Below are positions 1 to 13,074 of a stretch of 58,470 nucleotides of DNA, one piece after another. Position numbers and translations under genes: made by a program. Origin of the DNA: Chloromonas sp. AAM2. Its lineage: Eukaryota; Chlorophyta; Chlorophyceae; Chlamydomonadales; Chlamydomonadaceae. The notes beneath the pieces were generated by a model. That model saw only the letters and a list, made by a program, of their open reading frames with translations. It did no database searches and was not told where the DNA came from. How positions within the stretch are numbered: the stretch's first letter is position 1; each line of letters starts with the position of its first letter. The DNA lies in contig QAXH01005579.1 in the NCBI GenBank assembly GCA_004335635.1, positions 180 to 58,649 of the forward strand, written 5' to 3'.

Positions 1-370
1 TGAGTTGCGGGACACCATCCCATGTGCAAAATGATGCACTTCCATGGATGTAACAAACAATTCAACAACAACAACAATAACAACAACAACAGTGGTTACA
101 AGTTGTATTAGAATAGCTGGTAAATACCATGTGGAGGACGTTTGTCGCTATGATCTGCCTCACTAGAAAGTGATGCACATGGTACGAAATCTCGCACGAC
201 CCACATGCATAAGAGTTGAGTGAATCTGCTGCAAGTTGTGTCTGGTTCACCCGGTGACAGAGGCCAGGTGAACAAACTCATGCACATGGGAGGACCAGTG
301 CATCCTGCTCTCTTGCCTAACCCTGAACCCATGAACATCCCACCCTCCCCGTCGCCTCCCTGTCTCCCAC

Positions 371-1312
371 CTGTTCCTCTGCGCTCTGCCTGTGTGCCTT
401 CTCCTGCTTCAGAGCCTGTTCTAAGGCAGTGTTGCGCCGTCTCACCGCCGCCAGCCGCGCCTCCAGACCCGCACCACAGCTCTCACTGGCCTCACGCTCC
501 TGGGCACAGTGTGATGCAAACAGACCGGGGTAATGAGGTATTGAGCGGGGCAAGACGCCCACATAAACATTGAGGGGCATCGTCGTTGATGTCCTACCTG
601 CAGCTTTGCAAAGACTGCACAAATGCCTGTTGGGCTGCATAAAAATGCTAGCTGCAGAGATCTCAGCAGGTGGGGCCCGTGAGGATGGAACCGTCCGAGC
701 CTGCCCTCAACAACAAAGGATATGCAAAAGGGTGGAAATTGCTCGGGATTTGCACAGCGCGTCCGGTCTGCCTGAGCAGTGTGGGCTGTTTCATAGGCGC
801 AGAAGAAAAGCCACTGGACCTGTGTTCTAATGCCTGTGATAGGTGTGCAGAGAGACACAGTCCCCCTGTGTGTGTGTGTGTGTGTGTGTGGAAAACGCGC
901 CACCGTCGTGTGCACCGACCTTGATAAGTGCTTCCAGTCTCTCGTGTGTTGCATCCAGCTTGGCCTGTAGTGCCTGCACTGTCTGGTCCCTATCCAGCTT
1001 CTTGGCAAACAGGACCGCCATGTCACGCTGCAGCCAGGGGTACAGCACATACACTTGCACTGTTGTGTATCACATGCTGTATCACTGTTGTCAAACTCAC
1101 GAATTGACAATCGTTTTGACATGTAAACTGATAGGCCTTGCAACTTAGCAGGAACACGGTACGTATCGCATACTGTTTGCAGACTGTTCTGCACAGTCTT
1201 GTCCATGTACAGCCCACACGCACCGACTGCCATACCAGGTTTGCCGGCATGCCGAACAACCATTACATCGAGCACCCGTCTGCGCTGTTCAGCGCTGTAG
1301 CTGCTTCAGCGC

Positions 1313-1350
<38 letters not shown>

Positions 1351-4300
1351 TTTGTTCAGCCTCACCCTTTCCTGTGCCAGCTGTGCGGCCAGTCCCAGGT
1401 TCTGCGCCTGAAGCCCGTCCAACACCACAACCGCCTCCTCCTGCAACCAGGCGCATGAGAGGGGCAGGCGTGAGGAGCAGGCACACAGTGCTGATTCAAC
1501 GGATCAAATTTGGAAGCCGAAGTGGCCAGCTTTGTTGTCATGAATAGGGGCCTGCGTGGCGAGCCTTGCCGCTGCCCTGCACGCCCTTGATTCCAAGGGT
1601 CAGATCAGGCGATGGACAGTACTGCACAACTTTGTGCTCAGCACTTCCTGTACGCCGAGGACGATTTTCGTGACTGCTCTGTGACAGCGACTTTGTGACT
1701 GGAGAGAAAGCGAGTAGGTGTGTTGGAAATAATGATTGCAGCACTTACTGATGGACAGTTATACAAGCTATTCAGGTCATGTATGTGCTGCAATTGTCAG
1801 CAATGCAGAGTGGCTATAGAGCGGCTGTCCGCCATGAAACGCATTGCCATGTTCACAGCACCTCACCAGTCGTGCTTCCTCCTGCTGAGCCCTGGTGTCC
1901 AGCTGTGTGCGCAGCGCTGCATGTGACTGCCGGCTGGACTCAAGTTGGGACTCAAACTGCAGCCGCGGGAACACAAACATCGGACTACCACAGATTGGAC
2001 GGTGGCGAGAGATTTGTCTGGCGCTCAGGTCCGCCAGATGTAACGCCCTGTTCAACACTCAGGTGTGTGTGCGAGGCGACTGCAATGATAGAGCTGATGT
2101 CTCGCATCCTGTCTTGATTGCATTAGATGCAGCCTAGCCAGTCGGCTCCCGTCTGACGCACGCACGCACGCACGCGTGCACACGCACACACGCGCGGATG
2201 CGCACACACACACAAACACACGGGTGTACTGCGCTGGCGCACAATCAACCCAACAGGTCCTTCCCACAGCACTGTCACCATTGATAATAGCTAGCTGAAC
2301 TACTGGAGCTGATCTGCTCAAATGCCGCAGCGTGACACCGCAACACCCCGAGAACAGCTTGCTTTCAGTCTGGTTCTGTGCAATCGCATCCAATAGAGAG
2401 CGCCTTTCAGCTCCAGGGGCAGGGCACCCTCACCTGGGCGCCCCGCAAGCTACACACCTCAGCTCCTTCTCTGAACAATCGTAGAGAATATGTTTGTACG
2501 CATATATAGAAGGACTGGACATGCAGCTCACATGCCTGTCGTCCTCACCTGTGCACACACAGTTGCATGAGCAGCCTGCACACGCCTCAGCTCCTCGCCA
2601 TGAGCCCTGCCCTGGTCCCACATGCAGCTGTGTGCATGCTCTATCGCTTGATGCTGCTGTGCCAGTTCGGTGCGTAACCGACCAGTCTGTTGTGTCAGTT
2701 GGTCGTTTTCCAGTAGCAGTTGGGCATGTGCCCGCTGCAGCTCGGCCAGGACGTGAGGCGCCTGCAGAGGTAAGCGTAAGAACTGGTGATGTGAATAGTA
2801 CATAATAGAGTAGAGAAGCCGCAGCTCTGCCAGGGCGGAACGTGCCTGCGTAGGCAGTGCGTGCGTAGATGAGCCATGGCATACATGGAATAAAGGTGGA
2901 AGCAAATGATTAAGTAATAAGAAAGCAGGTGGAAGTTTGAGGAAGCTAAACATGTGATGCATCCACAAGCTAAGAATCTCCTCTAACGCATGCTTTCATG
3001 ACCGTCATGATGACACATGAGAGTTTCAGTGGCTTGCTAGCGTTTGCAGGACGTGAGGTGCCTGCGGAGAGCAGTACAATTTTATCTGTACTCTCACAAT
3101 GCTTTACGACACTCCTGACACTTAGGCAAGTGCGGTTGACAAGTGTGCAACGGCTAGCGGGTGGGCCTGCCAAGAATGTATTCCCACAAACTTGTGTTCC
3201 CACACACGCTTTTATGACACTTTTGAAGTGCCGAACAGTGTTGAGTACTGGATTGCCTGCATGCGTACCAACAAGAGTCCTGCCATGCCATCGTCGGCCA
3301 TTGACGGGTTGGCTGACCCACTGCATTACACTGTTGTTTTTTCTCAGGGTGTCCCAGTACACGCGGGTTACATGCAGATTACATGCACGTTAAGTGTCGT
3401 CTTATGGCTTTCCTGAACATGCAAACAACCAGTGCACGCGTTGATCCACCGTCCGTCCCCATGCATGTGTCTCGTGATGGCTTACCTGCTGTGCACACGT
3501 ATGCATGCAGTCTGCACCTATCTCAACACGCGCTCCCACCTGCACGAGTACGTCTTCGCCCTCAACACAGCCGGTGGGCCGAGCTTCATATGCTGCTGTC
3601 ATCTGGCTCTTGTTGGCCCGCCTGGCCTCGCCCAGAGCTGCCTGGGAAGCGGCAAGCTGCACGTGAACGGCCTCCAGCGCATTCACCTGCAGGGCAAGTG
3701 ATGACACAACCATATTATGATAACAGTAATATTGATACTAAACATAACAACATAATAATAATAATGATAATAATAGATACAGCCTCCAGCGCAATCACCT
3801 GCAGGGCAAGTTTACAGCACAAATGTAGCGCTCGACTGCAGTTCAGTCAAATTATGGAAACTTCAAGAACCCTTCTTGCTCAAGCAGGCGAGTAAGCTGA
3901 CAATTCCATCTCCAACCAATGTTTCGTGTGTCACCATGTCATGAATAACTCAGTTGTGACAGAGTCACACGCTTGAATGCCTGCTATCAGCTGCTAGCTC
4001 GACGTGCGATCCAGTACGATAGCCAGTCCAGCACATGTCCGCCTGGTAAACTTTGGGCCTGGCCCAACCTGGGACCTTCATCATCATGATCATGATCATC
4101 ATCACATGGCATCCGCAGGCCGTCACAATGACAGGCCATCCCAATATCTTTGACTATTGACATATAGCCGAAAACGCAGCTGGTTCCCTTGGACCAGGGA
4201 ATCCATCTGGAATCCATCAAATCCAACTCATCATGAACCCAACCCACTTGCGCAGCCGCTCACCTGGGTTCCACCCAGCTGGGTCTTGAGCGTCCTGTTG

Positions 4301-7300
4301 AATGCCGTCAGCGCACTCAGCTGCAGCTCCATGTCTGCATTGCTGCTGGCCTGCGCCTCATGAGCCTCCCTCGCACACTGCAATTCCTGCCTTAGCACCG
4401 TGATCATCTCTGCAGCTTCACGTAGCTGCATCTCAGCTGCTCCAGGTGTTCCTAGTATTCCTGAACCCGGCCGCCAACTCTCATCAGCTTCGCCCACTGC
4501 CACAGTTGCATGCTGCAGCTGTGCTGGAGCAATGACAGCCAATGGCTGCAGGCGTTGATCAGCTGACCAAAGCACCACCTGCTGAGTAAGCGTAGCAGGT
4601 GCTGGTATCGCTACAGCTTCCGCACAATCATCAGCCCCTGTCACCGTCTCTCCTGCGTTTCCACCTATCAACACCATCCGCCCATCAGCAACCTGGGTTT
4701 GCTCTGAGGTTGAAGCACTTGCGGTTGAATTGCTGAATGCTGGTAGGAATGGCTGGCTTGCTGGCTTGGCAGAGACAGAAGCCAGGGGTTCTGTGATGGC
4801 AACTTCAAGTTCCGCTGTGCCGTGCATACTTGCACCCTTGCTGGACTGCAGCTCCAGAGTTGGTGCGGCCGTGGCTGTGGTTGTAGCTGCAGCAGCTGTG
4901 GCTGTCGCTGGAGTAGCCATGGCTGTGGCTGGAGCAGCTGTGGCTGGGGCTGTAGCAGTCGTGGCTGGGGCTGGAGAGGTGTGGGTAGGGACTGATGAAG
5001 GCAGGCTGTCCTCACTGCTGCCATGCAATTGCGGAGCTGGACGCTCCTGGACACTTGGCCGGAGATGGCTGGGGCGTCGTAAGCTGACATCCTGCTTACA
5101 GCCCGCCCTATTCAGGTTCACTCCATTTTCGCATGGGATAGGCGAGCTGGTATCAGAAGCATCTGCATCAGCCAGGCCAGGTGGCTTTTGATCCGACGTA
5201 ACCACAATATTGGTTTGACCTGAAGAAGCCTCATCTTCAAGGCTGGCGCCAGAAACATGCATGTCATTGACCATGCATGTCTCAGGCGTGCGCATGCCTG
5301 CATGGGACGCCTTGCAACCGCCTTGCGTGAGCTGTTGCTGCTGCTCATGGCTGCCCATGTCGGCAAAGCCATGAGCCTGAGATGCAGTCGGCGTCTGCAC
5401 ACCCCTGCCCAACTGCTGCTCTCGACTAACCTTCAGCGCATGCAGCGCCTTGGCCCTGCCATTGCCCGTGTCTTGCACAGCCGGGAACTCTTCAGCCCTG
5501 CTCCTCTTTGAACCACCAATCTTGCCCACAACCCCACACTCCACCCTGCTTGAAGTCACAAAGTGCTGCCTGCTGCTGCTGGCCAACTGCCCAGTTGTAA
5601 GAGATGGCCGTCTGGCTGCAGCAGCCGCAACAGAGGCACTATTGCTGGCTGCACCGCTGCTACTGCCAACCCAGCCCGGCCGTGGCTTACTTGCCAAGGT
5701 ACTGCGGCGACCAGCCTGTGTTTGTACGCTGGCTTCCTTGCCTGCCTGCCCCACTGATGTGCCTGCTTGCATGCCCGCTGGGCGGTGATGCACATCTGCC
5801 ACAGGCACAGTGGTGGCTTTCTCTGAACCCTGCGGATAGTTGATTGGCATCGCCGGCACCGCTGAGGTAGTATCACTAACAACGGTTGCTAAGACAGCAG
5901 TATGTTGTAGTTGTGGTTCAGTTGCTGCAGAGTCAACTGTGCCTCTTCTGCCATTGTGCTGATGGTGTGAAGCTGCATGGCTGCTGGCCCCACCGGCTTC
6001 AGAGCCCTCCCCAGCCTCCGAGTCTCCCCAGCACACTAAGTCCTGGGTTGTTCTGACAACAGAGCTACTAGGGCCGTGCAAACCCAGTGGCAACTGGCCT
6101 GTAGCAGAATTACCCTCAGGGCCGTGTGAACTCTGTGGCAGCTGGCCTGCAGCGGAGTCGCCTTCTGTAGCCCGCTGTGATTGCCGCCTTGCTTCAACCC
6201 TGCTTCTTCCCAGCACCTGCCCTAAAACTTCCTTGCCCCTTGGCATCCTTGCGAGCCGGCCCGCCCTACTGCCATTGGTACGTTCCCTACCCAGGGCGGC
6301 ACCTCTCGAACGGGGTGATGGCATGGCTGCTGTTGCATGCACTTGTGCCTCGGAGTCGTGCGGCACCTGGCCTGTACCCGCCAGCCTAACGGTGTTGCTC
6401 GTCCCTGCACCATGCATGGAGACCCTGCCAACTGCATGAGCAGACCCCATACGAGCCAAGCCACCTGAACCAGCAGAAGCATTGCCCCCTGGGAGCTTAC
6501 TGGCTGAGGTGGTTGACACACCACTGCCGCCTGCTGCCGCTGCTGCATCGGCGGGCCCACCACCACCACCACCACCACCATTACCAGCACAGCGAGTGTT
6601 GGGCTGATCTTCAGCATCATCAATCACATATGGTCGCAGTGCATCGTCCACTTGATCCACACCTGCAGAAGGCTGTGCTGTGGCTCCTGTGCTGCTGCTG
6701 CTGGGCCTGGGATTACCCAGTGACTGGGATTGAGATGAAGGGCCGATGGGTCCAGCAGTTCCCCCCAGGCTGCAAGTAGGCCGCTTGAAGGAAAGCTTGC
6801 GGAGCTGTGGACAGGCAGACGAGTCAGGGCAGCAACGTGTGATGATGCAAGGGTACCAGAGCGGCCTAGGGAAAGAGGGAGGGTCAGTACAGGTCTAGGG
6901 ACTGCTACAGAGGCATGTACGGTCATCCAATGCAAGCGTGACCACAAGCCTAGTGTGTGCTACTGGCAGTATCAAGGGAGCAAAAGGCACTGTCCAGGGC
7001 GCAGACAAATACTTAGGCACACTTGCGTGTCTGCAGTGCATTGTCAGGTGAAGTCCCATCTGCAGGTCTCTCTGCCTAGGTGTCTACAGGTCCCCCGTCA
7101 TGCCCACCTGACAAGGGCATAAAGCAAGTGCATGGGCGCAATGATCCCCTTATGTGCATGGCATGTTGAGTATGGTCAGCCGTACGCAGGTGGTTGACGA
7201 TGCACATGTCATGCGTATTCAGCATAACGTCCATGCATCTCCATGCCTTACTAAATGCATGGAACCCCGGCCATTTGTTCCTAATTCCTCTCACCCCTGT

Positions 7301-7714
7301 GACAGTGCCAACCAAAGCGGCATCGCGTGCAGCTTGGTCTGCATTCAAATGCATGGCACACAGTGCATGAAGAAACCATGCTAGCCACGCCAGCTGCATT
7401 ACCAAAGTGCATTCCAGGGCCAGAATCAAACCTCTGCAAGTCTGAAGGTGGCCATTGCCACTGCTGGCATGCATTGGATAAGGGTTGAGCTTGCTGTTAT
7501 GCCATGCAGGCATGCTTGCAACAATAGCCCACCCGAGAGCTGATGGACATCTGGAATACTGTCATTGGTGGACCTGTGAACACAAGAGCACCAGAGCTAG
7601 CTTGATGTGCAGCTGTAAATCTCGCGACTCGTACCCGAATGCATTCTAGGCTAACCTTCTGCGCGAAGTGAGCGCATCATCCAGCTTGCCCAGAACGCTA
7701 CCCAAAGCGCGCAT
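371..7714 (-). CDS. Large low-complexity plus coiled-coil protein (incomplete, runs off left edge)
   Basis: Proposed minus-strand exons are 7714-7656, 6865-4264, 3686-3540, 2761-2549, 1956-1867, 1440-1366, 1027-920 and 499-371, giving 1141 codons before the left edge. The start ATG at 7714 opens MRALGSVLGKLDDAL; the first intron is phase 2 and the next exon supplies the matching single base. Residues about 90-820 are a Ser/Ala/Thr/Gly/Gln-rich probably disordered tract with an eight-Gly run near residue 117. From about residue 823 it becomes a coiled coil (LREAAEMITVLRQELQ, then ENDQLTQQTGRLRTEL). The six exons after the giant one measure 147, 213, 90, 75, 108 and 129 nt, all multiples of three in phase 0. 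No family is recognised; a structural or scaffold role is inference. The giant exon and the coiled-coil exons are well supported. Exon 1 is less certain, and the C-terminus lies outside the window. Confidence 0.72.
867..890. repeat. (TG)n microsatellite in an intron
   Basis: Twelve TG dinucleotides, which read as CA in the sense of the minus-strand coiled-coil gene. The tract begins about 29 nt inside the intron that follows the exon ending at 920. Confidence 0.95.
1319..1347. repeat. (TG)n microsatellite in an intron
   Basis: A TG tract that reads as CA in the sense of the minus-strand gene. It begins about 17 nt downstream of the 5' splice site of the exon ending at 1366. Confidence 0.95.
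2156..2219. repeat. Imperfect CA/CG-alternating simple repeat
   Basis: Alternating purine-pyrimidine tract made of CGCA, GCAC and CACA units, within the intron between the exons at 2549-2761 and 1867-1956. Such tracts can adopt Z-DNA; nothing here shows that it does. Confidence 0.85.
3671..3810. repeat. Duplicated 3' splice junction inside an intron
   Basis: A 28-nt segment at 3671-3698, spanning the real CTGCAG acceptor and first exon bases of the 3540-3686 exon, recurs at 3783-3810 with one mismatch. The two copies are separated by an AT-rich stretch of ATA and ATAA units. The second copy lies upstream of the real acceptor on the minus strand and keeps the AG, so it is a potential decoy or alternative acceptor. 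Confidence 0.85.
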
Positions 7715-7879
7715 TGCACGCCTACGCGTGTAGGCAATCCAACAATATCGTATGCATGCGTATAGGCATCCTCGGATTCACGTTTGCCGAAGTCCCAGCT
7801 AGGGCTTTTTGATTTCAAATCTGGCACGTGTTCAAAAGGTCGGCGCCTTTTCAGCTGGCCTTGTGGTTCCTGCACTCAC

Positions 7880-7936
7880 CGCTGCTGCGCCGTCAGCTGT
7901 GCCTAGGGTTGTCACGCACGGTCGTTGCTTGCCAAC
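7880..7936 (-). other. Candidate small upstream (5' UTR) exon
   Basis: A 57-nt segment on the minus strand flanked by a pyrimidine-rich TTGCAG acceptor and a strong GCG|GTGAGT donor. It reads open, but joining it in frame to the downstream exon at 7714 does not work. It is therefore most simply a non-coding first or second exon of the coiled-coil gene. No transcript evidence is available. Confidence 0.35.
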
Positions 7937-9583
7937 CTGCAAGGCGGAGGAACAAAAAGAGCCTTGACTACAAGCAGTCCTGCTCGAGCACGAGAGCAGC
8001 AATCGCGGCTTCCCAAAAGCCCACTTGTCCTCACCTCAGGAGTGCTATCTTTTCACTAACACAGTGCTCCGCGCAATAGAATCGACAGATGAGTCTCAAA
8101 GCGTAGCCGTTTGCTGTGCGTCGCACCTGCTCGCTTTGCGTGGAAGGGCTACACCGTCCTCGGTTTTCGTTTCTTTTGAGTGGAAGACTGCTACCGGCCA
8201 TGACCTGTTCGTTGGCTTTTCAAGCACAGGTGCATTTCAGAGCATCATGTCCATGCATCACCTGGTTGTCACACGAACTGTCATGCATCTTTACACGCCC
8301 ACTGGAAGGAGAACACAGTTCAAGACTTGAGTCCCAGTCTGTAACAGTCTGTCTAGGTACTCTTCGTGTGCCCGTGCAACTTTTTACCCAGGGCCCATAC
8401 AATACTTTACCCATGCTTCATTGGGCCCATGGCCACACAAACTCCAGACGGCGCCATGCAGCTCATACTCGTGTGGGCTACCTACGCCCATCACAAAGCA
8501 TGGCCAACATCCCTCCGTGGCCATCCCTTAGGGGAGGTCGCCCCCAAAGGACCCTCAGCCTTGCCCCCTGGGGGGCACGCAGAAGGCTGTCAACAAGGCC
8601 ACAGTTGTTTGAAGTGTGATCATGATTGGGCGCTACCAAAAAACGCCAGGTGGTGAGGACACTGCCTCTAATCGAGGTTGGCTGGTGTTTAAAAGGCTGG
8701 TGATTACAGTGGCTTGGCCAAAGCAAGGTGGAGAAAACTGCAGTGAGGGTGAGACACAAGCCTGCGGTCTTGCTATAGATGCCATCCGCATCTGGTGCGC
8801 AAGTACTGGCACAACTGTAGGCGTTGGAAACCAAGTTATTGCACGGGTCATCTGTCTGAAACCAATAGCACAATGAACGGCATAGAAAACAATCCCTACA
8901 AAAAGCCATTAATACAGCATCAGCCACGCCAGGAAACCATTCACCCCTACTTACATTGCCTTGGTCACAGGCGGATGTAGAAGCCACAATGAATAAAATC
9001 ATTACGTTGACTTGACGAAGCCATTCGTAATATATACATACAATCCTGTAAGCTCCGACAAGCAATCATGTGCACCAGCTGCAGAATTCCCAAACAGCAG
9101 TACTGATGTCCTGACGGCCACACCTGCATCAGACCCATCTGTACAACCTTCTACACAAAACGAGTGCAGGTGTACCGAGTTAAAGTAAAAGTTCAAACAA
9201 GTCAAAAGGTGTCACGTGCTGCTGCCAGAGCGGCTCAAAAACTGGCGCCTCCTCCAATTGAAGAGTATGCAGTGTGCTGATACACCTGTTCCACACAACG
9301 CACATGAGCCCCACCTTAGCTAGCCAATAGCGGTGACAAGAATAACACAAGTGGCCTTGTGCAGCTGCAGGGCTATACAACGGCCCGTGCGCTGGATTCC
9401 ACTCTTATCATCAGCATGGCTAACATCATTTGTACGCAAGAGCTTCAAAGGGACCCCCTGTTTGTTTGCTATGCGCCTATGATTGCTCCATCCTGTAGCG
9501 TAGAAAACGTAAACGGAACGCTCAACACATGTCCATCACACACAGGCCTTGACTTCCATTCTTTTCACTCAGCATGGCTCAAA
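7937..9583. other. Intergenic region between two minus-strand genes
   Basis: Holds the 3' flank of the YciO-like gene and the presumed promoter of the coiled-coil gene. Open frames of up to 195 codons exist here on both strands, but none shows a recognisable motif, exon-like phase structure or compositional bias. A minus-strand TGTAA word (plus TTACA at about 8952) could be a poly(A) signal of the upstream gene. I see no RNA gene. Confidence 0.5.
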
Positions 9584-12500
9584 TCAGTCCATCTCAAAAG
9601 GCGTGGGATCGCCCCTGCCGTGTCGCACCACCTTGGGCACATCCCCGGTCATATCCACCACAGTGGATTGTGTGGCTATCCGACTGCCCACGTCAATAAT
9701 GAAGTCAACGCCCTTACCTGCAAAACACATGGGCAGGGCAATCACACACGATCAGAACCACAGGATGCCCAAAAGGCCATGTCCTTTCCACTTGACATTG
9801 TGTCAGAACGGTGGAGTGTCGTTGACTTGATCAACACACCTTGATGGAGGGACATGAAAGCAGTACAGCCGGGCCAAGACGTGGCATGCGTGCATTTAAT
9901 GGCCAAGAGCACAGACAGGACCCCACGGGCAAATGGACCCTAGCCGGATGGACAGAGAACGCGTTCTCGTGTGTGGCCCCACCTCTGTATGTGTTGAACA
10001 AGTCGCCTGCATCCGGCACTTCAGTGTCGGGCGACAGCACTGTCTCGGGGATGTGCACACTGGTGGTCAGCAGCGCTGTGTCGGACGCCTCAAGGAAAGC
10101 CTGCAGGGCAGCGCAGCATGTCCAAATGTGAGCACTCAAGCAACGACCCAACGTTGTATGGACTGGTTAACGACCCAATCATCATGAAGCAAGAAATGCA
10201 CATCTTGCGTGCAGCATGCCGCGCACACAATGCCTGATGATTGTTGGTGCAGCCCGGCCATCCCAGTTTGCCCTACACAAAGCCAAGAACAAGCCGGCTG
10301 CTAGCCAGGTCGCACTGTTATCCTACCAACGCCACAGCACGATCACACGCCGGTCTCACACTCACCTGGCACACAGGGTCGTCCGGCATCCTGACCCCCA
10401 CGCTCTTCCTGTGGATACTCGTGTTCTTGACAACGTCTATGCACTGGTTGGGAAGGTTCTTACTGGCTTGCATGATGAAGGTATACTGCAAACGCAAGAC
10501 ATGCACCAAGGCACACTTCAACTTAGCAAGCGTGTGCTTGCTCGAACGGGAAGTGTTCCGGCACCGCACAAATTGCACACTGATCAGTTACGGGCACAAA
10601 TTCTTGCCTCAGCGTGGGGCCGTTGTTATCCAGCTCAGGTGCAAGATGGTAACTAAGGGTCAGAGGTAGAGAAGATGCACTATCAGGTGGGGCTAGTAAT
10701 GTGCGTGCTCTTGTGTGCTGGATGGCGTGATGGTCATCAAGCATGCCAGGAGTAGCTGGCTATCGCTGCCTTCTCTATCCTGAGCGTGTCGTCAGACTAG
10801 GCCAGACCAAGCCCAGATGGTCCTGTACCAGGCGTTGCGGAAAGGCACACGTCCCACCTTGTGAGCTTACAGCAGACTATCTAGAGCGATTATACAAGAC
10901 CCAAACTCACCGGCCCTGGCAGCAGGCGCCTGACCACATTAAACCAATTGGGCTGACCCGGCCTGTTGGCAGCGGGGAATCCCGCAGTGTAGTGCGCTAG
11001 CTGCTGAAAGTTCCTGCTGACAGGACAAGGGACGATTTGACGGGAGTCAGCATTTGGCATCGTGCACATGCACACACACGTACACGTATTTGGCTGACAG
11101 CAGACAACTTTGTACATGGTCGGTATCATGAGTATCAGCAACATCGCCTGTCTACATATAAAATACAGAAATCCGGGCCAAGACCTATGCATGATGTGAA
11201 ACATCTTCAGCAACGACTACCTTTCACAGTGACCGTGCAGGCTGACCCGTCGCTGACCCACACACTGACCCACACCACTTGCAGCCACACCGCACCGCAC
11301 CACTTGCAGCCACACCGCACCGCACCACTTCTGAAATTTGTCCCCACATCCTCCATCCATCCCCACAAGGCTGCATCACCCTGTGCACGTCACGTACTTG
11401 ACCAGAATGCTTAGCGGTTTCTTCTGGTCCAGCTCCTTCACATAGTACAGCTTTAGCACTGCCTCCCTGTTCTCCAGGTCAGCCACCAGGGCTGGAAGTG
11501 TGTCCGTGGGGATGATGCCAACCTGTGAAAACGTACACAAGCGGTGCAGGAATGTCTTGCTATGTGGGAACAATGTCAATCTATGCAAGCGTGCACAGTG
11601 GGTACCAGAAAGTATTTTCTACCAGGACCACTGACGACGAAACAGATGTTATGACAATTGCTTGAACCTGACAGACGGGAACAAGAGTTGAAATGCATTA
11701 CCTGGCGCCCTGCTTGCTGTCCACTGACCAAGACTATTGAGTTTCCACTGTGCGGTTGAGCACCTCTACACCTTGATGGTGCCTATCTATAGCTTGCCTT
11801 TGGTGCAAAATTACAAGCTAGTCAGCGCGTTCTACCTTCTCCCATCAACCGCTCTACTCAAATTATTAGGTCCCTTTATCCATCCTCACTCATGAAATGC
11901 CTGTGCCACACATGGTTCCTGGGTAGCGCCTGTTCATAGCTTTACCTTTGGTTCATGGTAATGAGCTAATCGTCTTTACCCGTTAGCTTCTCTACGCAGA
12001 CCTGCTATCTGAGCGTGTCCCTCTGCCTTGCTTTCAACCCTGCAGACTAGCCAACCAGCCAGCACAGTCCCTTGCCTCACCCCGCCTTGTTTGAGCAGTT
12101 GCACGGCTGGTTCCAATCTCCAGGCATCGCTGCCATCCCCAGCTAGCTGGATGACTAGAGGTTCCTTGGTGTTCGCCTGACCCATGGAGGTGTACTGCAA
12201 CACAGCGAAACATCACACACGTCACACAACAGACAAGCCACACACCTCTTTGTGGCAATCACTAACACATCTGAGAATGTGCCTTCATGCTTGGAGTGCA
12301 ATTGATGACAAGACAGTGTCTGATTTTGATCAGCCAAGGCAACCCGCCAGCGTAATGGGGAAATCATGTCTCAACTTGTCACATGTGTCGAGGGTGGAGC
12401 AGTTTGGCATGCTGATTTTAGAGTTGATGACTAAATAATGTCGAAAACACAAGAAAGAAAATTGTGCGAGAAGCCGAGGCACCAACAACTGAGTCAATCT

Positions 12501-12726
12501 GACCCAGAACTGATGATCAAAATGCAACCCTACATGTACGAACTCGACCTTCACGATCTCACCACACACAGCTTGAGGTGAAACTCACCTTTAATCGTTT
12601 GGCACTCCGTTGAAAGTGCGCAACCACAGCCGGTCTTGCCTGTCTATGATTGCCAGCTTGGCAATTCTGCCTGCGTGGAGCACTGCACGCGCCGCCACAA
12701 GGGGCGAGCAAGCCGCGCAGCTGCAT
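9584..12726 (-). CDS. YrdC/YciO-fold protein with plastid-type transit peptide
   Basis: Seven exons on the minus strand: 12726-12589, 12194-12081, 11522-11398, 11013-10911, 10485-10366, 10100-9983 and 9717-9584. They total 852 nt, 283 residues, with all phases consistent. Residues 1-46 are Arg/Ala/Gln-rich with almost no acid, as in a plastid transit peptide. The YrdC-fold domain follows: IIPTDTLPALV at 87-97, KELDQKKPLSIL at 113-124, RRLLPGPYTFI, then STVVDMTG near the C-terminus. Family knowledge: true TC-AMP synthases (TsaC/Sua5), which act in tRNA t6A synthesis, carry K-x-R and S-x-N motifs. Here the equivalent positions read K-E-L (113-115) and S-V-H (214-216), as in YciO-type proteins. 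Nucleotide or RNA binding is likely; TC-AMP synthase activity is doubtful. The C-terminal Sua5 domain is absent. It is divergent from the NAA20 gene. Confidence 0.88.
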
Positions 12727-13074
12727 TCTTGCGATCGCTTACTAAATCTACGATGCGGGTCTGCTTCTATGTGAGCTTGTTGGGCTGTCTATACTCGTCG
12801 TAAAGTTCGCTTTTTACACTCCTCGACGCCTGGACAGCTACAGTGACTCAGCTTGCACGCGATGTAGAGGAAACCAGGGTATACGTGGTTGTGGCTGAAT
12901 GCCGGGACTTGATGCCGAGACACTGGGTCTTAAATCAACGGGACACGTGCACCCATGCAGAAACCTCCACTCTCACGGCCGAACTCTCTGCTGAAATCAC
13001 TGTTCGAGTAGAAGGTCAGACAGCACCGTTCTGGGTGAGGTGTGTGGCATCAGGTGGTTGGCCACGCATGCACC
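12727..13074. promoter_or_regulatory. Shared divergent promoter region
   Basis: Only 348 bp separate the start codons of the minus-strand YciO-like gene and the plus-strand NAA20 gene, so both promoters and 5' UTRs must lie here. No TATA box is obvious. Co-regulation is possible but not shown by the sequence. Confidence 0.6.

Noticed and set aside
8478..9065. Minus-strand open frame of 195 codons
   Set aside because: It has no recognisable motif, Cys-rich random-like composition, and lies in the 3' flank of the YciO-like gene.
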